A stretch of 64,000 bases of DNA from an uncultured Methanocorpusculum sp. (lineage in GTDB: Archaea > Halobacteriota > Methanomicrobia > Methanomicrobiales > Methanocorpusculaceae). Every line of letters begins with the position of its first letter. Positions within the stretch are counted from its first letter, which is position 1. Below the pieces are notes generated by a model that saw nothing but the letters and a program-made list of their open reading frames with translations, was not told the DNA's origin and searched no databases. Location: positions 806,001-870,000 of the forward strand of contig NZ_OY764081.1 of NCBI RefSeq assembly GCF_963667985.1. The letters run 5' to 3'. Positions 60,173-64,000 of the stretch are shown here, one piece after another. Position numbers and translations under genes: made by a program.

Positions 60173-61348
60173 ATGTCAGAAGAGAATATACAGAAAAAGT
60201 TCATCATCTACTTCAGTATAATCGGCTGCTTCGCGATATTTTCAACAACAATTTCGAAAAACCCCGTGCTCCCCTTATATGCAGCGTCTCTTGGAGCAAA
60301 TGACGCCTATCTGGGGCTGATCGCCGCTGTATCCCCTCTTGCAGGGATTTTATTCAGTTTTCCCGTAGGCCTGATTTCAGACAGGCTTGGCCGAAGAAAA
60401 CTCCTCATCGTCTCCGGATGCATATTTCTCATTGCTCCCCTGCTGTATCTTCTGATAACGGACCCGGTTTTTCTTATACCTGTGAGATTCTTTCACGGCT
60501 TGGCGACCGCGATCCTTGGGCCTGTAGTCGGAGCCGCGATCGCAGAAAAATTCGGCAACAGAAAAGGCGTAATGATGGGGACATACAGTTCTGCCACACT
60601 CGTCGGCAGGACAGCGGCTCCCCTGTTAGGCGGGGCAATTATCACGTTATTTGCCTTGGCGCCGGGATTCACTGCATATCATATGGTGTACCTGGCGGCG
60701 TTTTGTGCTGCAATACCTGTGTTTATTCTGATCCTTTTCTTCCATGACACGCATGGATGCGTGCAAAAAGTAACCGTTGCCGATTTCACAAACAGTCTGA
60801 AAACGTTTCTTTCGAACAGAGGACTTCGTGCCGCCTCCGTCTCTGAGATGATCACCTACTTCTGTTTTGGAACGTTTGAAACATTCTTGCCGGTCTATCT
60901 CCTCCTGATCGGCGTTTCAGCCTGGGAAACCGGAATCATTTTTGCCGTCCAGGTGGTGGTCATCGCACTCACAAAACCCTTCTTCGGCAGGCGTGCAGAT
61001 ACGGGAAATCCGCAAAAACAGATCGCTGCAGGTATGCTTATCACGGGTCTCTCGCTTGGGATCATGGGACTTACAATAAACTTCTGGATATTGCTGGTTC
61101 TTAGCTGTATTTTTGGCATCGGGATGTCGCTTTCCACGGTAGCCACCAATGTGTATGCGGCAAACACCGCAGAAAAAAACCAGCTTGCAGCCTCGCTTGG
61201 GGCCCTGTCCTCGATTATGGACATCGGCCACACATCGGGCCCTCTTGTCAGCGGGATTATAATAACGCTTGCGGGATATCAGATAGGTTTTGGTCTCTGT
61301 CTCGTACTTTCGGTACTGACGTCGGTATTTGTGCTGATGACCAGATAA
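60173..61348 (+). CDS. MFS transporter (12 helices)
   Basis: A 391-aa MFS protein: NPVLPLYAASLGANDAYLGLIAAVSPLAGILFSFPVGLISDRLGRRKLLIVSG (helices 1-3 with motif A, GLISDRLGRRK), and GAAIAEKFGNRKGVMMG. TATA-like CCTATATAAAA lies about 27-30 bp before the ATG, so the message is near-leaderless. Probable drug or sugar-like efflux; substrate unknown. Converges with carB. Confidence 0.87.
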   Translation: MSEENIQKKFIIYFSIIGCFAIFSTTISKNPVLPLYAASLGANDAYLGLIAAVSPLAGILFSFPVGLISDRLGRRKLLIVSGCIFLIAPLLYLLITDPVFLIPVRFFHGLATAILGPVVGAAIAEKFGNRKGVMMGTYSSATLVGRTAAPLLGGAIITLFALAPGFTAYHMVYLAAFCAAIPVFILILFFHDTHGCVQKVTVADFTNSLKTFLSNRGLRAASVSEMITYFCFGTFETFLPVYLLLIGVSAWETGIIFAVQVVVIALTKPFFGRRADTGNPQKQIAAGMLITGLSLGIMGLTINFWILLVLSCIFGIGMSLSTVATNVYAANTAEKNQLAASLGALSSIMDIGHTSGPLVSGIIITLAGYQIGFGLCLVLSVLTSVFVLMTR

Positions 61349-61369
61349 AAAAAGAAAGGAGAGGGGGGA

Positions 61370-64000
61370 TTAGCTGTGGTAGTGACTCAGCGGTTCGACG
61401 GTGATCTTGTTGGTCTTCATCGACTCGATTGCCTGAACTGCCGCCTCTGCTCCAAAGATGGTCGTGATGTAGGGGATCGAGTAGTCGATGCTTGCCCGCA
61501 TGATCTGCAGGTGATCTGCCCGTGCATTTTTATCGCCGGGTGTGTTGATGAGGAGGTTTACGTCCAGTGCCCGGATCATGTCAAGAATGTTCGGTGAACC
61601 TTCCTGAACCTTTCTGACAAGGTTCATGGGGATGTCGTTCTGAGCAAGGAACTTGACTGTGCCTTCAGTACCGTAGAGGGAGAAGCCGAGGGCGTGAAGT
61701 TTCTGCGCGATCGGCAGGATCTCATCCTTCTGATCATTGGTGACCGAGATGAAGACGTTGCCTTTCAGCGGGATGGTGTTCTCAGCTGCCTGGCTTGCCT
61801 TGTAGAAAGCTCTGCCGAAGTCGTAATCGATACCGATAACTTCACCGGTACTCTTCATCTCCGGACCGAGGATCGGGTCGACACCCGGAAGTCTGGAGAA
61901 CGGAAGAAGAACTTCTTTGACCGCTACGTGATTGATCTCTTTCTCCTGATAGCCAAGATCTGCAAGTTTCTTTCCAAGCATAAGTTTGGCTGCAATCTTT
62001 GCAAGCGGGAGACCGGTTGCCTTCGAGACGAACGGAACCGTTCTGCTGGCACGCGGGTTTGCCTCAAGAACATAGACCGTTCCTTTGTGGATAGCATACT
62101 GGATGTTGATCAGACCGACCACGCCAAGAGAGAGAGCAATCTTTCTCGTGTAGTCTTTTACGGTTGCGATCTGCTCGGGAGTGAGGGTCTGCGTCGGGAT
62201 GACACATGCCGAATCACCGGAGTGGACACCGGCTTCTTCGATATGCTCCATCACACCGCCGATAAGAACGGTTTCTCCATCAGATACTGCGTCCACATCC
62301 AGCTCGGTTGCATTGTCGAGGTATCTGTCGATTAAGACCGGGTGGGTGTTGGAAACACGGACTGCCTCTTTGATGTAGGTCTGGAGTTCAAGTTCATCGT
62401 GAACAAGTTCCATTGCACGGCCGCCGAGAACGTAGCTTGGTCTGACTAAGACCGGGTAGCCGATCTTGTTGGCAATTGCGTATGCCTCCTTCTCGGAGTA
62501 GGCAGAACCGTTTGCCGGGGACGGGATGTTGTTCAGTTCTAAGAGAACGCTGAACCGGTTTCTGTCTTCGGCAACATCCATATTGTCGGGGCTCGTTCCA
62601 AGGACCTTGGTCTTCAGACCGAAGAGTTTGATCTCTTCCTGGATTGGGATAGCGAGGTTCACGGAGTTCTGACCGCCGAACTGGACCATAACACCGTCAT
62701 AGTCACCTTTTCGGAGGATATTGACGACATCTTCAAGCTGCATCGGTTCGAAGTAGAGGCGGTCCGAGGTATCGAAGTCGGTTGAAACCGTCTCCGGGTT
62801 GTTATTTAAGATATGGACCTCGATGCCTTCTTCACGCAGGGACTTGACTGCGTGAACCGTACAGTAATCAAACTCAATTCCCTGGCCGATGCGTATAGCC
62901 CCGGAACCGAGGATGAGGATCTTTTTCCGATCAGACTGGGTAAGCTCGCACTCCTGCTCCCAGGTGGAGTAGTAGTAGGGCGTCTTTGCCGGGAACTCGG
63001 CAGAGCAGGTGTCGACCATCTTGTAGGTCGGAAGGCCGACAAGACTCTCGATCTTATAGATGTTCCAGCCGGTGAGTTCGCGGATCTCTGCGTTGGAGAA
63101 GCCAAACTTCTTGGAGGTTTTGACAAGCTCTTCAGTTGGGTGGTCGCGGAGCTCAAGTTCGATGTCCACGACATTCTGGATCTTCTCTAAGAAGAACGGC
63201 TCGATCTGAGTGAGGTCGTAGACTTCCTTGACGGTCATTCCAAGGCGGAAGGCATCAAAGAGGGTCGGGAATCTCTCATCGGTCGGGCGGGAGAGGATCA
63301 TTCTGATCTCGTTCAGATCGGTGTGCCGGTAGATATCCGTATCAAGCGAGCGGAGAGCTTTCTTGAATCCTTCTTCAACGGTACGGCCGATTGCCATGAC
63401 CTCGCCGGTACTTTTCATCGAAGTGGTGAGGGTCCGGTCGGCAGTCTTGAATTTATCGAACGGCCATCTGGATACTTTGACCACGACGTAGTCTACAGCC
63501 GGCTCGAAACAGGCCGGCGTGCATCCCGTGACCGTGTTCATGATCTCATCGAGGTGCAGACCGATGGCGACTTTTGCTGCCACACGGGCGATCGGGTAAC
63601 CGGTCGCTTTCGAGGCAAGTGCCGAGGAACGCGAGACACGCGGGTTGACTTCAATAACACGGTAGTCACCGTTGTTGAAGGCAAACTGGATGTTACATCC
63701 ACCCTGCACGTTGAGTGCACGGATGATTTTGATTGCGGCACGCCGCATGATGCCAAACTCATCAGAGGTGAGGGACAGGATCGGAGCGACGACAACGGAC
63801 TCTCCGGTGTGGACACCCATCGGGTCGACGTTTTCCATTCCGCAGATGATGATACAGGTGTCTGCCGCATCACGCATGACCTCGAACTCGATTTCGTTCC
63901 AGCCTTTGACCGACTCTTCGATCAGGACCTGGTGGACACGGGATTTCGTGAGACCGTGTTCGACGATAGTTTTGAGTTCTTCTTTGGTGTTCGCAACTCC
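61370..64000 (-). CDS. carB: Carbamoyl-phosphate synthase large subunit (5' end outside window)
   Basis: Makes carbamoyl phosphate for arginine and pyrimidines. The visible 877 codons cover most of the protein: the first ATP-grasp half (GMENVDPMGVHTGESVVVAP, VIEVNPRVSRSSALASKATGYPIA), the oligomerisation part, the second half (KILILGSGAIRIGQGIEFDYC, VLEANPRASRTVPFVSKATG) and the C-terminal allosteric domain (GFSLYGTEGTVKFL). The frame continues open through the right edge (upstream residues ELKTIVEHGL...VLIEESVKGWNEIEFEVMRDA). Supplies argF and pyrimidine synthesis seen elsewhere here. Confidence 0.97.
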   Translation of the reverse strand, partial: GVANTKEELKTIVEHGLTKSRVHQVLIEESVKGWNEIEFEVMRDAADTCIIICGMENVDPMGVHTGESVVVAPILSLTSDEFGIMRRAAIKIIRALNVQGGCNIQFAFNNGDYRVIEVNPRVSRSSALASKATGYPIARVAAKVAIGLHLDEIMNTVTGCTPACFEPAVDYVVVKVSRWPFDKFKTADRTLTTSMKSTGEVMAIGRTVEEGFKKALRSLDTDIYRHTDLNEIRMILSRPTDERFPTLFDAFRLGMTVKEVYDLTQIEPFFLEKIQNVVDIELELRDHPTEELVKTSKKFGFSNAEIRELTGWNIYKIESLVGLPTYKMVDTCSAEFPAKTPYYYSTWEQECELTQSDRKKILILGSGAIRIGQGIEFDYCTVHAVKSLREEGIEVHILNNNPETVSTDFDTSDRLYFEPMQLEDVVNILRKGDYDGVMVQFGGQNSVNLAIPIQEEIKLFGLKTKVLGTSPDNMDVAEDRNRFSVLLELNNIPSPANGSAYSEKEAYAIANKIGYPVLVRPSYVLGGRAMELVHDELELQTYIKEAVRVSNTHPVLIDRYLDNATELDVDAVSDGETVLIGGVMEHIEEAGVHSGDSACVIPTQTLTPEQIATVKDYTRKIALSLGVVGLINIQYAIHKGTVYVLEANPRASRTVPFVSKATGLPLAKIAAKLMLGKKLADLGYQEKEINHVAVKEVLLPFSRLPGVDPILGPEMKSTGEVIGIDYDFGRAFYKASQAAENTIPLKGNVFISVTNDQKDEILPIAQKLHALGFSLYGTEGTVKFLAQNDIPMNLVRKVQEGSPNILDMIRALDVNLLINTPGDKNARADHLQIMRASIDYSIPYITTIFGAEAAVQAIESMKTNKITVEPLSHYHS

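Noticed and set aside
1-64000. rRNA genes, insertion sequences with transposases, phage structural genes
   Set aside because: None found on reading either strand; the mobile-like signals are limited to the repeat island and remnants.

Overview
The window is archaeal and comes from a hydrogenotrophic-type methanogen, most likely of the order Methanomicrobiales (the gene set suggests a relative of Methanocorpusculum; the genus is inferred from memory). Evidence for Archaea: FEN-1 with a PCNA peptide, aIF1/SUI1, LSm, rps15/rps3ae, KEOPS Pcc1, CDP-archaeol synthase, tetraether lipid synthase, Sec61-beta and archaeal DnaG. Evidence for a methanogen: methanogenesis marker proteins 8 and 14, the tRNA-dependent cysteine enzyme SepCysS, and the N-epsilon-acetyl-beta-lysine osmolyte genes ablA/ablB. 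Shine-Dalgarno sequences are of the GAGGTGA type.

Layout. 1-12.6 kb: dnaG (cut by the left edge), cupin-type pgi, hemD, tRNA-Gly, a presenilin-like protease, fen, rpiA, an MFS exporter with a MarR regulator, a flavodoxin-like protein, then a minus-strand sulfur-related operon (59-aa peptide, pscS, radical SAM/SPASM enzyme, TauE) and a decayed DUF1624 gene. 12.6-22.4 kb: mmp8, ablA-ablB, a second and divergent KamA-like enzyme, a DUF5320 protein plus two [4Fe-4S] MinD-type ATPases and a DUF364 protein that share a promoter motif, trmO, and a broken radical SAM gene. 22.4-36.1 kb: a broken beta-lactamase-like gene, DUF3089, tRNA-Leu, an ACT regulator, lsm with an RPC34-like Fe-S winged-helix protein, mmp14, aIF1, tes divergent from carS-pyrE, a split DUF3796 gene with an XRE regulator, and purD-argF-class II aldolase.

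36.1-38 kb is an accessory island: two paralogous 74-aa membrane proteins, two 88-bp direct repeats and a long imperfect inverted repeat. 38-43 kb: thioredoxin-like proteins, a four-CBS protein, UspA, an amidohydrolase divergent from secG, a glyoxalase remnant, an SdpI/SdpR-like pair with a clear operator, and a frameshifted TfoX-C gene. 43-56.5 kb: a single-chain FGAM synthase (unusual for an archaeon), a dead patatin gene, GNAT, MFS, PadR/DUF2812, a large repetitive surface protein, DUF1848, an AT-rich gene beside tRNA-Thr, and a flavoprotein. 56.5-64 kb: rps15, a DHH phosphoesterase, pcc1 and rps3ae in one operon behind a strongly structured leader; two small minus-strand genes; an MFS transporter; and carB, cut by the right edge.

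The most interesting signals are: (1) an 18-bp motif at the same place relative to TATA in the DUF5320 promoter and the MinD-type ATPase promoter, defining a small regulon; (2) a KamA paralogue that keeps the Fe-S and PLP residues but lacks both lysine-binding aspartates; (3) the pscS operon with a translationally coupled peptide, a radical SAM enzyme and a TauE carrier; (4) the repeat island at 36-38 kb; (5) the folded leader of rps15; and (6) a micro-ORF with a perfect Shine-Dalgarno sequence in a hairpin upstream of an MFS gene. Several accessory genes are broken, often by one nonsense codon plus one homopolymer frameshift.
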